The position numbers were made by a program, and so were the translations under genes. 64,000 bases of DNA from JAAGZL01 sp050297535 (GTDB taxonomy: Bacteria > Pseudomonadota > Gammaproteobacteria > Chromatiales > Chromatiaceae), in the NCBI GenBank assembly GCA_050297535.1, contig JBNKSV010000006.1:1-64000 (forward strand), written 5' to 3'. The notes under the pieces are model-generated. The model did not search any database. It was given only the letters and a program-made list of their open reading frames with translations, and had not been told where the DNA came from. Every line of letters begins with the position of its first letter. The stretch's first letter is position 1. Below, piece after piece: positions 7,948 to 16,972 of the stretch.

Positions 7948-8508
7948 TTACAGCATACGCTGCAAAATATCCTTTTCACTACCCTTTTCTTCCAGCAGAC
8001 GATGTTTCAACGCACCTGCCGTGTGCACCAACACCACCAGGAGCATCGCCCAACCACCGAGCATATGCATTGCCTTGGCCACACCGCCTATCGCTTTATC
8101 TTCCCCGATCAATGCCGGCAACTCAAACAACCCAAATAACATGATTGGATGACCACCGGCGTTGGACATCAGATAGCCACTGATAGGTAGCATGATCATC
8201 AACAAGTAAAGCAGTTTCTTCAAGCTCTCCACCAACAAACGTTCCTTGCCCTCAAATACTGCAGGCAATGCTGGACTTGGATTTACCAGCAGCCATCCCA
8301 GGCGCAAGACAACCAGCAGCATGACAACCACCCCAAAAGATTTATGCATCCCATAGAGTTGCATAACGGATTGCTTCTCTTCTTCTGTAACCCTCGGAAG
8401 GTCGGCCATATATATACCGACCATGATCAGGACAAGGATAATAGCGGCCGTAAGCCAGTGAATTACTTTTATGAAACTGCCGTATTCTGTTGGAGTGTTA
8501 CGAATCAT
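7948..8508 (-). CDS. Cytochrome b561 family protein
   Basis: A 186-residue inner-membrane dihaem b-type cytochrome, normal length for the CybB family. Four hydrophobic helices are visible, with histidines in the expected places: IKVIHWLTAAIIL in helix 1, YGMHKSFGVVVMLLVVLRL in helix 2, and AMHMLGGWAMLLVVLVHTAG in the last. It likely moves electrons from the quinone pool. I chose ATG 8508 because AAGGTG lies 6-7 bases upstream; an in-frame TTG at 8544 has no such site. No partner gene is adjacent. Confidence 0.87.
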   Translation of the reverse strand: MIRNTPTEYGSFIKVIHWLTAAIILVLIMVGIYMADLPRVTEEEKQSVMQLYGMHKSFGVVVMLLVVLRLGWLLVNPSPALPAVFEGKERLLVESLKKLLYLLMIMLPISGYLMSNAGGHPIMLFGLFELPALIGEDKAIGGVAKAMHMLGGWAMLLVVLVHTAGALKHRLLEEKGSEKDILQRML

Positions 8509-8648
8509 TCCGGTCACCTTTTTGTGGGAAAAATACTGAATCAAATATGCGCTGTATATTAATTACTCAGAAAAGGAATCCGGTCATTGAAAATGATCAA
8601 ATTTGATAAGTACATCCTAGCGGTGATACAGAATATTTATTGGAATGC

Positions 8649-9080
8649 TTACTTCCTGCCCCTCTGGCTTCTATCATCAGACTCTTTTTGTTCGCGCCTG
8701 TCCTGTTCCTTGGTTTCTGCCTGCTTGTAACGATCTATGACCTTACCCAGCGCCTTAGTGCGCACATGCTTTTGTTGCCAGTTATCTTTCTTGAATTTGT
8801 GGACATTGCGACCATTCTGGATTATGTCTTCCTGCTCCCTGATCGCACGTTCCAGCTTGGCCAGAAATGCACGGTATTCCTGCAACTGCATAGCAGTCAT
8901 TCCCATCTTGGCCGCGGCGTGAAATCTATCCAGATATTCAGCATGATAGCGGCGCAACTCCTCCAGGCGCACCTCCTGTTCGTGTACATAACGCGTGGAA
9001 TCGCCCAGCTCTTTGGCCGCTGTCTGTTCCCTGGACTCAGCAACCCGGTGTACCGGCCTCAGTCTCTTTGATTGCACCAT
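8649..9080 (-). CDS. fliJ: Flagellar export protein FliJ
   Basis: A 143-residue, highly charged coiled-coil protein, the usual size for FliJ, which acts as the stalk of the flagellar type III export ATPase and as an escort for chaperones. It is almost entirely helical (EQTAAKELGDSTRYVHEQEV, EYRAFLAKLERAIREQEDII) and ends in an Arg/Lys-rich tail. It follows fliI by 14 bases in the order fliE-F-G-H-I-J. It is the last gene of this block here; fliK is not adjacent. Confidence 0.88.
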   Translation of the reverse strand: MVQSKRLRPVHRVAESREQTAAKELGDSTRYVHEQEVRLEELRRYHAEYLDRFHAAAKMGMTAMQLQEYRAFLAKLERAIREQEDIIQNGRNVHKFKKDNWQQKHVRTKALGKVIDRYKQAETKEQDRREQKESDDRSQRGRK

Positions 9081-9094
9081 GACTACCCCCTAAC

Positions 9095-10471
9095 TTACTG
9101 TACTGTCATTTCCGTCATGGGCGGAAACAGGTCTTGTAAATCTCTCATACTTTGCTTCAACGGTACTGATTGATGCATCTCCTGCCTTAGAAAATCGTCC
9201 AGTATCGGCATAGCTTCGATGGCGGCGTCGATCATCTCATCACTGCCCTTTTCGTATGCCCCGACATTGATCAAATCACGGTTTCGCTGATATACAGAGT
9301 ATAGCTGTTTGAACGCCCTTGCGGCAGTTTGATGCTCTATAGATGTGATGCCATTCATTGCCCTACTGATGGACGCCTCTATATCAATGGCCGGATAGTG
9401 GCCCGACTCGGCCAACTGGCGCGACAGGACGATGTGTCCATCCAGGATCGCCCGGGCGGCATCTGAGATAGGGTCGTTTTGGTCGTCACCCTCGGTGAGC
9501 ACCGTATAAAACGCGGTTATAGAACCGCCGCCGTGATCGCCGTTTCCAGCCCGCTCCACCAATTGCGGTAGCTTGGCAAATACCGACGGCGGGTAGCCCT
9601 TGGTGGCCGGTGGTTCATGGATAGCCAGGGCGATCTCACGCTGGGCCTGGGCAAATCTGGTGAGAGAATCCATCAGCAGCAACACCTTCAGACCCTGATC
9701 TCTGAAATACTCGGCGATACTGGTGGCCAGCATGGCGCCATGCATCCGGCGCAGCGGTGGGTGATCGGCCGGAACGGCGACTACTACCGCTCGGGCCATG
9801 CCCTCTTTGCCCAGAATATTCTCCACAAACTCCTTTACCTCGCGGCCGCGCTCGCCGATCAGCGCCACCACGGTAACATCCGCATCGGTATATTTCGTCA
9901 TCATACCTAAAAGCACACTCTTACCCACGCCGGAACCGGCAAACAACCCCAAACGCTGCCCACGTCCAACGCTTAGCAAGGCGTTTATGGCGCGCACGCC
10001 AACATCCAGTGGCTCACTGATAGGGGCGCGTGACAAGGGATTAAAGGTCTTGCCGGTAAGGGCAAGTCTGGCCTCGGTATGAATCGGTCCTTTGCTGTCC
10101 AACGGCATACCGGCTCCATCAATAACCCGTCCCAGGAGGGAGTTACCCACGGCCGCCTCACACACCCGCCCGGTTGGAACCACCCTGGCCCCCTGCTCCA
10201 GACCGCGGATATCGCCCGTCGGCATCAAATACAGGCTCTCGCCGGAAAACCCCACCACCTCGGCCTCGATACTGGTGCCGTCGTTGGCGATTACCTCACA
10301 CTGCCCGCCGATAGCGGCACGGCAACCAACCGCCTCCAGGGTCAGCCCAACCATTCTGGTAAGCTTGCCTTCCAGGGCCATACCGCGATTGTCTCCCAAC
10401 CTGGCATGGGCATTGGCTATCCTTTCGGCCCATATGCTGTGGCGCTCCGTCCGCGGGATACCCCTTCTCAT
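9095..10471 (-). CDS. fliI: Flagellum-specific ATPase FliI
   Basis: Hexameric export ATPase of the flagellar type III apparatus, 458 residues. The Walker A motif GLFAGSGVGKS, Walker B LLLMDSLTRFAQAQREIA and the family sequence EPPATKGYPPSVFAKLPQLV are all present. The start overlaps the fliH stop by 4 bases, so FliH and FliI are translationally coupled, in keeping with FliH being the FliI regulator. Confidence 0.96.
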   Translation of the reverse strand: MRRGIPRTERHSIWAERIANAHARLGDNRGMALEGKLTRMVGLTLEAVGCRAAIGGQCEVIANDGTSIEAEVVGFSGESLYLMPTGDIRGLEQGARVVPTGRVCEAAVGNSLLGRVIDGAGMPLDSKGPIHTEARLALTGKTFNPLSRAPISEPLDVGVRAINALLSVGRGQRLGLFAGSGVGKSVLLGMMTKYTDADVTVVALIGERGREVKEFVENILGKEGMARAVVVAVPADHPPLRRMHGAMLATSIAEYFRDQGLKVLLLMDSLTRFAQAQREIALAIHEPPATKGYPPSVFAKLPQLVERAGNGDHGGGSITAFYTVLTEGDDQNDPISDAARAILDGHIVLSRQLAESGHYPAIDIEASISRAMNGITSIEHQTAARAFKQLYSVYQRNRDLINVGAYEKGSDEMIDAAIEAMPILDDFLRQEMHQSVPLKQSMRDLQDLFPPMTEMTVQ

Positions 10472-11160
10472 GTCGTATTCTCGGCATCACCATCATCACG
10501 AGTACGCTCACCACCCAACAAGGTCGCGATCATCGCAGCCAGACGTGATTCCAGGGTGGCATCTATTTGCGAGGTATCGGTTATGACCCTACAACCGCCC
10601 CGGTCTAGTACCGGATCTTCTGTGATAGTCCAGGCCAGATCCTTATCCGAGACCTCAAATATCTCCCGCACCAACTTCGCGTCCTCCGGGTGCAGCACCA
10701 ACCTGATATTTCTGGACGACACCGGCAACAGTGACACGGCCTCGCGCACTACGCCGATGATATGATTCGGCTCCAGTTTGACCTCGCGCCGCACTAACTG
10801 CCGCACCATGGATATGGTCAAGCTTACCAGCTCACGCTCCACCTGTTCGTCCAGCTCTTTAAAGGGGGTATCCAGGGCCGAAAGCAGACCGTCCATCATC
10901 TCCGCTTTTTCCAAAATCTCTTTTCTGGCGCTGGTAAGGGCTTCCTTATGCCCGTACTCAAATCCATCCTTCCTGCCACGCTCAAAACCCTCCTTGTAAG
11001 CCTGGCTTTGCACATGCTCTAACTGTTCCGCCGTCAACAACGATCCCCTGGCCTCACGCACAGCCACGTCACTGGCGCTACGGATCATCTCAGGCGGTTG
11101 CCAGCTCCTGATCTCCCCCTGCTCCCCGGAGCTTATGATCTTAGATGAATTCTTCTCCAC
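10468..11160 (-). CDS. fliH: Flagellar assembly protein FliH
   Basis: FliI-binding negative regulator and stator of the export ATPase, 230 residues from this start. The N-terminus is variable, the middle is a coiled coil (EGFERGRKDGFEYGHKEAL), and the C-terminal region (about 120-215, LVSLTISMVRQLVRREVKLE) matches the FliH/HrpE domain. I chose GTG 11160 because GGAGG (11166-11170 on the minus strand) lies exactly 5 bases upstream; a longer form from 11190 has no such support. It overlaps the end of fliG by 20 bases and fliI by 4. Confidence 0.9.
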   Translation of the reverse strand: MEKNSSKIISSGEQGEIRSWQPPEMIRSASDVAVREARGSLLTAEQLEHVQSQAYKEGFERGRKDGFEYGHKEALTSARKEILEKAEMMDGLLSALDTPFKELDEQVERELVSLTISMVRQLVRREVKLEPNHIIGVVREAVSLLPVSSRNIRLVLHPEDAKLVREIFEVSDKDLAWTITEDPVLDRGGCRVITDTSQIDATLESRLAAMIATLLGGERTRDDGDAENTT

Positions 11161-12163
11161 CCGAGCCTCCAAGGTTGATCTCACCAGCATCTGACAGCCT
11201 TCTGGCTACCTGCAGGATCTCCTTCTGCGCAGACTCAACATCACTTATCCGAGCCGGAGGCGCCGCCTCCAGGTCATCCCGCAACATCTCAGAGGCGCGT
11301 GTCGACATGTTCTTAAAGATCTTCTCTTTGAGGGCATCATCGGCGCCACGCAGGGCCAGAAGCAGCTGATCGGATGCGATCTCGCGTAGCAGGGTCTGGA
11401 AGCCGCGATCATCAATATCAATAAGGTTCTCAAAGGTGAACATATTGTCCTGGATCTCTTGAGCCAGCTCCTGATCCGCCCCTTCGACCTGCTCCATGAT
11501 CTGGGCCTCGATACTCCCCTCTACCAGATTGAGAATATCCGCAGCCGCCTTGATGCCACCCAGGGTTGCTGACTTGACGTTTGAAGTCCCGGAAAACTGG
11601 TTATCCAGGATTTGATCCAGCTCCTGCAATGCAGCTGGCTGAATTCCATCCAGGGTGGCTATACGCATGATGATGTCAGTGCGCACCCGGTCTTGAAACT
11701 CGGACAATACCTCCGCCGCCTGATCCGGATCGAGAAAGGACATAACGATGGCTATGATCTGCGGATGCTCGTATCTGATTATCTCGGCAATAGAACGCGG
11801 ATCCATCCACTTAAGCTGCTCCAATCCCTTACTATTTCTACCCAGTAGGATACGGTCGATAACATTACCGGCCTTATCCTGCCCCAGGGCCTGGGTCATG
11901 ACATTCCGTATATATTCATCGGAGTTCATACCCAAGGCGGTTTGGGTACCCAGAGCTGAGACGAAGGATTGCATTACCGACTCCATCTCGGCGGTGGAGA
12001 CGTTATGCAAACCTGCCATAGCCGAACCCAGATCCTGAACCTCTTTCGGCCCCATATGCGCAAGTACGACTGCTGCGTCTTTCTCACCCAGGGCCAGCAT
12101 CAGGATAGCGGCACGATCTATGCCTTTAAGTCCATCTTTTATATCTTGGCTTTTCTCAGGCAT
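11141..12163 (-). CDS. fliG: Flagellar motor switch protein FliG
   Basis: C-ring protein that transmits torque from the stators to the MS ring, 340 residues. The N-terminal domain begins GIDRAAILMLALGEKDAAVVLAHMGPKEV, the middle domain carries the EHPQ motif (IIRYEHPQIIAIVMSFL), and the C-terminal domain has the charged helix with FKNMSTRASEMLRDDLE. It overlaps fliF by 8 bases upstream and fliH downstream. All landmarks are normal. Confidence 0.95.
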   Translation of the reverse strand: MPEKSQDIKDGLKGIDRAAILMLALGEKDAAVVLAHMGPKEVQDLGSAMAGLHNVSTAEMESVMQSFVSALGTQTALGMNSDEYIRNVMTQALGQDKAGNVIDRILLGRNSKGLEQLKWMDPRSIAEIIRYEHPQIIAIVMSFLDPDQAAEVLSEFQDRVRTDIIMRIATLDGIQPAALQELDQILDNQFSGTSNVKSATLGGIKAAADILNLVEGSIEAQIMEQVEGADQELAQEIQDNMFTFENLIDIDDRGFQTLLREIASDQLLLALRGADDALKEKIFKNMSTRASEMLRDDLEAAPPARISDVESAQKEILQVARRLSDAGEINLGGSGGEEFI

Positions 12164-13829
12164 TGTCTGCTACCCAACTCTTAACCACCTGTGCAACCCG
12201 TTTTGGGTCATCATTCACCATCTGGCGCGCCGCCTTAAGCGTATCTTCGTATTTTGCCGGTCCTGGCAGTTTGACGGCTTCTCCGCTCTCATCCATCACA
12301 TAAGCTCCGCCTCCCTGCGCCATCATCTGCTGGCCTGGCGCCATACCGACCGGCATACCAGCTCCACCCATGCCTTGCGCATAAACTGGTGTTGCAATCA
12401 GCTTTTTCAAGGTCGGCATCAGTACTACAAATATTAGTACTAGCACCAGAATCAGACCACCGACCTGCTTGGCTATATCCCATACCCAAGGCTCCTCCCA
12501 AATGGGTATTTCCGGGATACTGGCCGGAGGTTCCGGTATTTGAAAGGCCGCATTCACCACCCTTACGCTGTCGCCCCTCTGCGCACTGTAACCTATGGCC
12601 TCTTTCACCAGATTACTGATGCGACTGATCTCTTCCGGGGTGCGCTCTCTACTGCTTATAGTCCCATCTTCTGCCTTGGTAACGATATTATCCACTACCA
12701 CAGCCACCGATAGCCTTTTCAGGTTGTTGGCGGACAGCCTGGTATGGCTTATGGTCTTATCCAGCTCGTAGTTGCGCGTGGCCTGCTTGCTACTATTCAG
12801 TGGCGACTCTTCGGCTACGGCCTCTCCTGCAGCACCACCGGCGGTCTGCGGGGCAGTCCCGGCCGCAGGCGGTTGATTGCTGATGGCCCCTGGGACACCC
12901 TGTACCGCAGTGAGCTTGCTGCTCTCCTCATGAACCCGTTCACTTCTCAAGGCCGGAAGATCCGGGTTAAAACGTTCCGCGGTCTGCTCGGTCAGGGTAA
13001 AATCAACCTCTGCGGTCACCTGGGCGCTGATATTATCTCCGCCTAGAAATGGCGTGAGGATATCCATGACCCTTTGCCGATAGTGTTCTTCCAGATTTTT
13101 GGTGTATTCGAATTGATTTGCCGTGAGCATCATCTCATGGGTATCCATATCCGTACTCAGCAACGTCCCCTTTTGATCCACCACTGTTACCTTGCTGGCC
13201 TCTAAATCTGGAACGCTGGAGGCAACCAAGTGAACGATCGACGCCACCTGGGACTTTTCCAGATTGCGTCCGGAATAGAGTTTTACCACTACCGAAGCAG
13301 TTGGGGCATTTTGCTTCCTGACAAATACCGATTGCTTGGGGGTGGCCAGATGCACCCTGGCACTCTCAACCGGAGACAAGGTGGAAATGGTTCTGGCCAA
13401 CTCACCCTCTAGGGCCCGATGGAATCTGGCGGCTTCAACAGCCCTGCTGGTCCCTAGCCCAGTGTCCTGCTGCAGCAACTCAAATCCCATGCTATTACCA
13501 CGTGGCAAACCATCACCGGCAAGCTTTAACCGGGCCTGATACAGATCCTTGCTGGCTACCATCACCGCGCCAGTGGTGTCTTCCACCTTGAACTTGATGT
13601 TCGCTTGCTCCAGTGCCGCCACTACCTCTGCGGCATCCTGCTGGGACAGATTCCCGTACAACAAGCTGTAATTTGGGGTCTGGGACCAGAGCACCACCGC
13701 GACACCCAGCGCCACACTGGCTGCGATGCTCACCATGATCATCAGTTGCCGCAGGATGGGATTGCTCGCCAGACTAACGGTCTGACTCTGCATCATCGCA
13801 CCACCCTCGGCTGCATTTTTATCTGCCAT
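12156..13829 (-). CDS. fliF: Flagellar MS-ring protein FliF
   Basis: Forms the inner-membrane MS ring that nucleates basal-body assembly, 557 residues. Membrane helices lie at about 28-50 and 450-470, flanking a large periplasmic part with the YscJ/FliF lipoprotein-like ring domains (YSLLYGNLSQQDAAEVVAAL, FELLQQDTGLGTSRAVEAAR). The short cytoplasmic C-terminus, which binds FliG, ends MVNDDPKRVAQVVKSWVADN. It overlaps fliG by 8 bases and follows fliE by 53 bases. Confidence 0.95.
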   Translation of the reverse strand: MADKNAAEGGAMMQSQTVSLASNPILRQLMIMVSIAASVALGVAVVLWSQTPNYSLLYGNLSQQDAAEVVAALEQANIKFKVEDTTGAVMVASKDLYQARLKLAGDGLPRGNSMGFELLQQDTGLGTSRAVEAARFHRALEGELARTISTLSPVESARVHLATPKQSVFVRKQNAPTASVVVKLYSGRNLEKSQVASIVHLVASSVPDLEASKVTVVDQKGTLLSTDMDTHEMMLTANQFEYTKNLEEHYRQRVMDILTPFLGGDNISAQVTAEVDFTLTEQTAERFNPDLPALRSERVHEESSKLTAVQGVPGAISNQPPAAGTAPQTAGGAAGEAVAEESPLNSSKQATRNYELDKTISHTRLSANNLKRLSVAVVVDNIVTKAEDGTISSRERTPEEISRISNLVKEAIGYSAQRGDSVRVVNAAFQIPEPPASIPEIPIWEEPWVWDIAKQVGGLILVLVLIFVVLMPTLKKLIATPVYAQGMGGAGMPVGMAPGQQMMAQGGGAYVMDESGEAVKLPGPAKYEDTLKAARQMVNDDPKRVAQVVKSWVADNA

Positions 13830-13882
13830 TTAGCGCTGCCCTCGCCCTGGATTTATCTAAATATCACTTTATATACAATAAG

Positions 13883-14203
13883 TTATATCGGCATATTCAT
13901 GACGTCTTTATAGGCGTCCACCAGCTTGTTGCGCACCTGCACCATAGTCTCAAACGAAAGACTGGATTTCTGGATTGCTATCATCACCTCTGCCAAATCC
14001 ACGTCTCCCTGGCCGGTCTCAAACGCCTTTTTCATGGCGCCCGCCTCCTGCTGGGCCTCATTGACGTTATCTATTGACTGCTTCAGCAACTGGCTGAAAT
14101 CGTTGCCGACACTCTCTTGAGGACGTATCTGCTGCTGTCCGGCCGCCTGGGCAGCCATGACCCGCATCTGAGCCAATACCTGATTAATGTCTGCAGTACT
14201 CAT
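13883..14203 (-). CDS. fliE: Flagellar hook-basal body protein FliE
   Basis: A 106-residue rod adaptor joining the MS ring to the rod, first gene of the fliEFGHIJ operon. The C-terminal half has the family pattern DLAEVMIAIQKSSLSFETMV and QVRNKLVDAYKDVMNMPI. It has no signal peptide, as expected for a type III substrate. A sigma54-type promoter lies about 42 bases upstream of the start, and the flrC activator gene sits just beyond. Confidence 0.94.
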   Translation of the reverse strand: MSTADINQVLAQMRVMAAQAAGQQQIRPQESVGNDFSQLLKQSIDNVNEAQQEAGAMKKAFETGQGDVDLAEVMIAIQKSSLSFETMVQVRNKLVDAYKDVMNMPI

Positions 14204-14244
14204 ATATCCACCATTAGATCAACATTTTCGCCAATTATTCATCA

Positions 14245-14260
14245 TGCAGTTTTCACACCA
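14245..14260 (-). promoter_or_regulatory. Sigma54 promoter of the fliE operon
   Basis: Read on the minus strand, TGGTGTGAAAACTGCA has GG and GC separated by exactly 10 bases, the -24/-12 layout of RpoN promoters. It lies in the short flrC-fliE gap, 42 bases before fliE. FlrC/FleR-dependent class III promoters of this kind are known in Vibrio and Pseudomonas. Confidence 0.75.
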
Positions 14261-14266
14261 GTTCTA

Positions 14267-15604
14267 TTACCCTGGCACCTGAATTCCTGCCTCACGCAGA
14301 CGCGCTATCTTGTAACGCAGGGTCCTCTGGCTGATGCCCAGTTTTTCCGCTGCATTTTTACGACTGCCATTCTCATCCCGCAGGGCGTCCAGGATCATCT
14401 GTTCCTCTACCGAGCGCAGATCCTCATTCAATCTGCCCTTGCTGATGTCATGTTCTTGACTGCAACTGCCGGACTCTTCGCTGAAGGTAAGATCGTCTTT
14501 ACCGATCTCGTTACCGCTGCTCAGAATCAGGGCCCGCTGCATGACGTTATCCAGTTCCCTGGCATTACCTGGCCAGCTGTGGGAGATCAGCGCCTGTTGC
14601 GCCTCTTGGCTTAGTTTCTTGCCGGTGATCCCCTGCTTGGCGCAGTGGCGATTCAGGAATAACTCTGCCAGAGGGATGATGTCTTTAGTACGATTACGCA
14701 ACGGTTCCAGATAGAGCGGAAACACGTTGAGGCGGAAGAACAAATCTTCGCGGAAGCGCCCAGCAGACACCTCTTCCCGGAGAATCCTGTTGGAGGTGGC
14801 CAAAACCCGGACATCCAGCGGTATCATCTTGCGACCGCCCAGACGCTCTACTTCGCGTTCCTGCAATACCCGCAGAAGCTTGGCCTGGAGGTTCAGGCTC
14901 ATTTCAGAGATCTCGTCCAACAACAAGGTTCCGCCCTGGGCCTGCTCGAATTTGCCAGGAGCCGAGCTATGGGCGCCAGTGTAAGCGCCCTTTTCATAGC
15001 CAAATAGCACAGCCTCCAGCATATTGTCCGGAATAGCGGCGCAGTTGATGGCTATAAATGGACCATCCGCCCGTGGTGAGTTGCGATGGATATATCTGGC
15101 AAATACCTCTTTGCCGGTCCCACTCTCACCGCCAATCATTACCGTAACGTCGCTGGAGGCTACCTTTCTGGCCAGATCCAGCAGTCGGCGCGATTTGTTG
15201 TCATCCGCTACCACGCCTGCATTGTCAACGCCCTGATCCAGATTGAGCACCGCCCTCTCAACCTTTTCCACCAACACGCTGGCCTCGAACGGTTTAGCCA
15301 GATAGTCGACCGCCCCATCCCGCATGGCTGACACCGCTTTTTCGATGTTACCGTAGGCAGTCATAAGCAGGACAGGAATGGATGGATATATGCTCTTGAC
15401 CTGAGTCATAAGCTCATGACCATCCATGGGACGCATCTGCACGTCGCTCACTACCATACCCACGGGCTTATGCTGCATGATCTCGAGCGCGGCCCGGCCA
15501 TCGCAGGCCGACTCCACCCGGTATCCGGCAAGCTCAAGTGTTTCGCACAGGGCCTCCCGTAGTGTTGGGTCGTCTTCGGCTACTAATACAGTCGCTTGGC
15601 TCAT
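14267..15604 (-). CDS. flrC: Sigma54-dependent flagellar response regulator FlrC/FleR
   Basis: Class III flagellar activator of 445 residues. The receiver domain (about 1-120) has acceptor aspartate in MVVSDVQMRPMDG. The AAA+ sigma54-interaction domain has Walker A GESGTGKE and loop GAYTGA, where most family members have GAFTGA; Tyr for Phe is a tolerated variant in some activators. A Fis-type helix-turn-helix ends the protein (RKNAAEKLGISQRTLRYKIA). Its start overlaps flrB by 4 bases. The pair FlrB-FlrC sits between the master regulator flrA and the genes it activates. Confidence 0.93.
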   Translation of the reverse strand: MSQATVLVAEDDPTLREALCETLELAGYRVESACDGRAALEIMQHKPVGMVVSDVQMRPMDGHELMTQVKSIYPSIPVLLMTAYGNIEKAVSAMRDGAVDYLAKPFEASVLVEKVERAVLNLDQGVDNAGVVADDNKSRRLLDLARKVASSDVTVMIGGESGTGKEVFARYIHRNSPRADGPFIAINCAAIPDNMLEAVLFGYEKGAYTGAHSSAPGKFEQAQGGTLLLDEISEMSLNLQAKLLRVLQEREVERLGGRKMIPLDVRVLATSNRILREEVSAGRFREDLFFRLNVFPLYLEPLRNRTKDIIPLAELFLNRHCAKQGITGKKLSQEAQQALISHSWPGNARELDNVMQRALILSSGNEIGKDDLTFSEESGSCSQEHDISKGRLNEDLRSVEEQMILDALRDENGSRKNAAEKLGISQRTLRYKIARLREAGIQVPG

Positions 15605-16839
15605 ACAGCGGCCCTCCGCAGGGGTGGTGATGTTTGTTCAAGGTTCGATATTTCAACGGTAGACGCAAAATTTTCCGGCAGCGGGACCATGGGCAGTTCC
15701 ATCTGAAAACTGGCTCCCTTGCCCTCTTTGGTCTGCAGAACGATCTTGCCGTGATGATCCAGGATCACTGCCTGCACCACCGCCAGACCCAAACCGGTGC
15801 CGGTTGCACTGGTAGTGAAAAACGGGTCAAACACCTTATCTTTGATCTCTTGCGGAATGCCCGGGCCGTCGTCGCCGATTGTCAGGCGCATACTTTTATC
15901 GCTGGCCAGTTGCAGTTCCATGGACAGCCTAACCCCCTCACCAGCGTGTTTCAGGGAGTTGGATGCGATATTCATAAAAGCACCCTGCAGGGCGTCCCGA
16001 TTGCCGGACACGATGCATCTGCCAGGTATCAAGTTAGTGAAAACGATTTCTGAATCGTTCTCTTTCAATCCCGGATCAAGCATCTGAATTATCTCTTCCA
16101 GCAACGGAACCAAGTCAAACAACTCAGGGGTATACTGCCCACCCCGGGTAAAGGCCAGCATATCGTTAATCTGGCGTTCCATGAGTTGCAAACTGCTCTT
16201 GATCCGCTCGGAGAATCTCTCTCTGCGTTCCGGTTCCAATCCTTCATTGCCTAGATGGGATGCGTACAGCAGCGCAGATGACAGTGGGGTGCGTATCTGA
16301 TGGGCGAGCTGGGCGGCCATCTTGCCCATGGTGCTAAGCCGCTGCCTACGATTGAGACGCTCCTGCAGCTCTCGGGTCTCGGTGATGTCCAGAAACAACA
16401 GGATACGTCCACCGTCCGCATCCAGCTTGCGCTCGGTCATACTGATCAAACGGCCGCTTAGGAGGATCTGCTCTTTACCACGCTGATCCTGTTTGAAGTT
16501 GGCTTTGTAGACTTGGCTCCAGGCCATATTTGCCTGGATGCCGCTGAATAGTTCTGTCGCGGCAGGATTGCATTGCTCCACCCGGTCTTTTCCATCCAAT
16601 ACCACCACCGCGGCCGGCAAGGCATCTAACAGTTGGCTGAGACGATTGGCTAGAAGCTCCTTTTCCGCCAGCTGGCGCATGCGTTCTGACCTGGCGGTAG
16701 CCAGCTCGGCACTTAGTTGCTGCACTTGCTCCTGGAGCTGCTGGTAGGAGCCGACAAGCTGTTCAGACACCTGGTTAAACACCTGGAAGGCATCTTCAAG
16801 CTGTTTTTGATTTAGCGGTTTTCCGCTGTCTGTCTGCAT
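15601..16839 (-). CDS. flrB: Flagellar sensor histidine kinase FlrB/FleS
   Basis: Cytoplasmic kinase that phosphorylates FlrC. The 412 residues contain no membrane helix. An N-terminal coiled coil (about 10-70) leads to a PAS domain (about 70-165), a HisKA domain with the phosphoacceptor in MAAQLAHQIRTPLSSALLYA, and an ATPase domain with DDGPGIP and TGTGLGLAVVQAV. This matches FlrB/FleS architecture. A sigma54-type promoter lies about 50 bases upstream of its start, in the gap after flrA. Confidence 0.92.
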   Translation of the reverse strand: MQTDSGKPLNQKQLEDAFQVFNQVSEQLVGSYQQLQEQVQQLSAELATARSERMRQLAEKELLANRLSQLLDALPAAVVVLDGKDRVEQCNPAATELFSGIQANMAWSQVYKANFKQDQRGKEQILLSGRLISMTERKLDADGGRILLFLDITETRELQERLNRRQRLSTMGKMAAQLAHQIRTPLSSALLYASHLGNEGLEPERRERFSERIKSSLQLMERQINDMLAFTRGGQYTPELFDLVPLLEEIIQMLDPGLKENDSEIVFTNLIPGRCIVSGNRDALQGAFMNIASNSLKHAGEGVRLSMELQLASDKSMRLTIGDDGPGIPQEIKDKVFDPFFTTSATGTGLGLAVVQAVILDHHGKIVLQTKEGKGASFQMELPMVPLPENFASTVEISNLEQTSPPLRRAAV

Positions 16840-16886
16840 ATCTCACTACCAATTGAAGCTTATGTTTATCGGTTCAATCGGATATT

Positions 16887-16902
16887 TGCAATATGCATGC
16901 CT
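16887..16902 (-). promoter_or_regulatory. Sigma54 promoter of flrBC
   Basis: On the minus strand AGGCATGCATATTGCA places GG and GC 10 bases apart and matches the RpoN consensus well (GGCA and TTGCA both present). It is upstream of flrB and just after flrA, whose product is the expected activator. Confidence 0.8.
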
Positions 16903-16972
16903 ATTTATATATTTCTTTTATTTCAATATGTTAAAAACATATTTATCTTGGCAGTCAAATATATGACTTATT

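Noticed and set aside
14945..15005. GAYTGA instead of GAFTGA in FlrC as a loss of sigma54 contact
   Set aside because: Tyrosine at this place occurs in other functional activators, so it was kept as a note and not raised as a defect.
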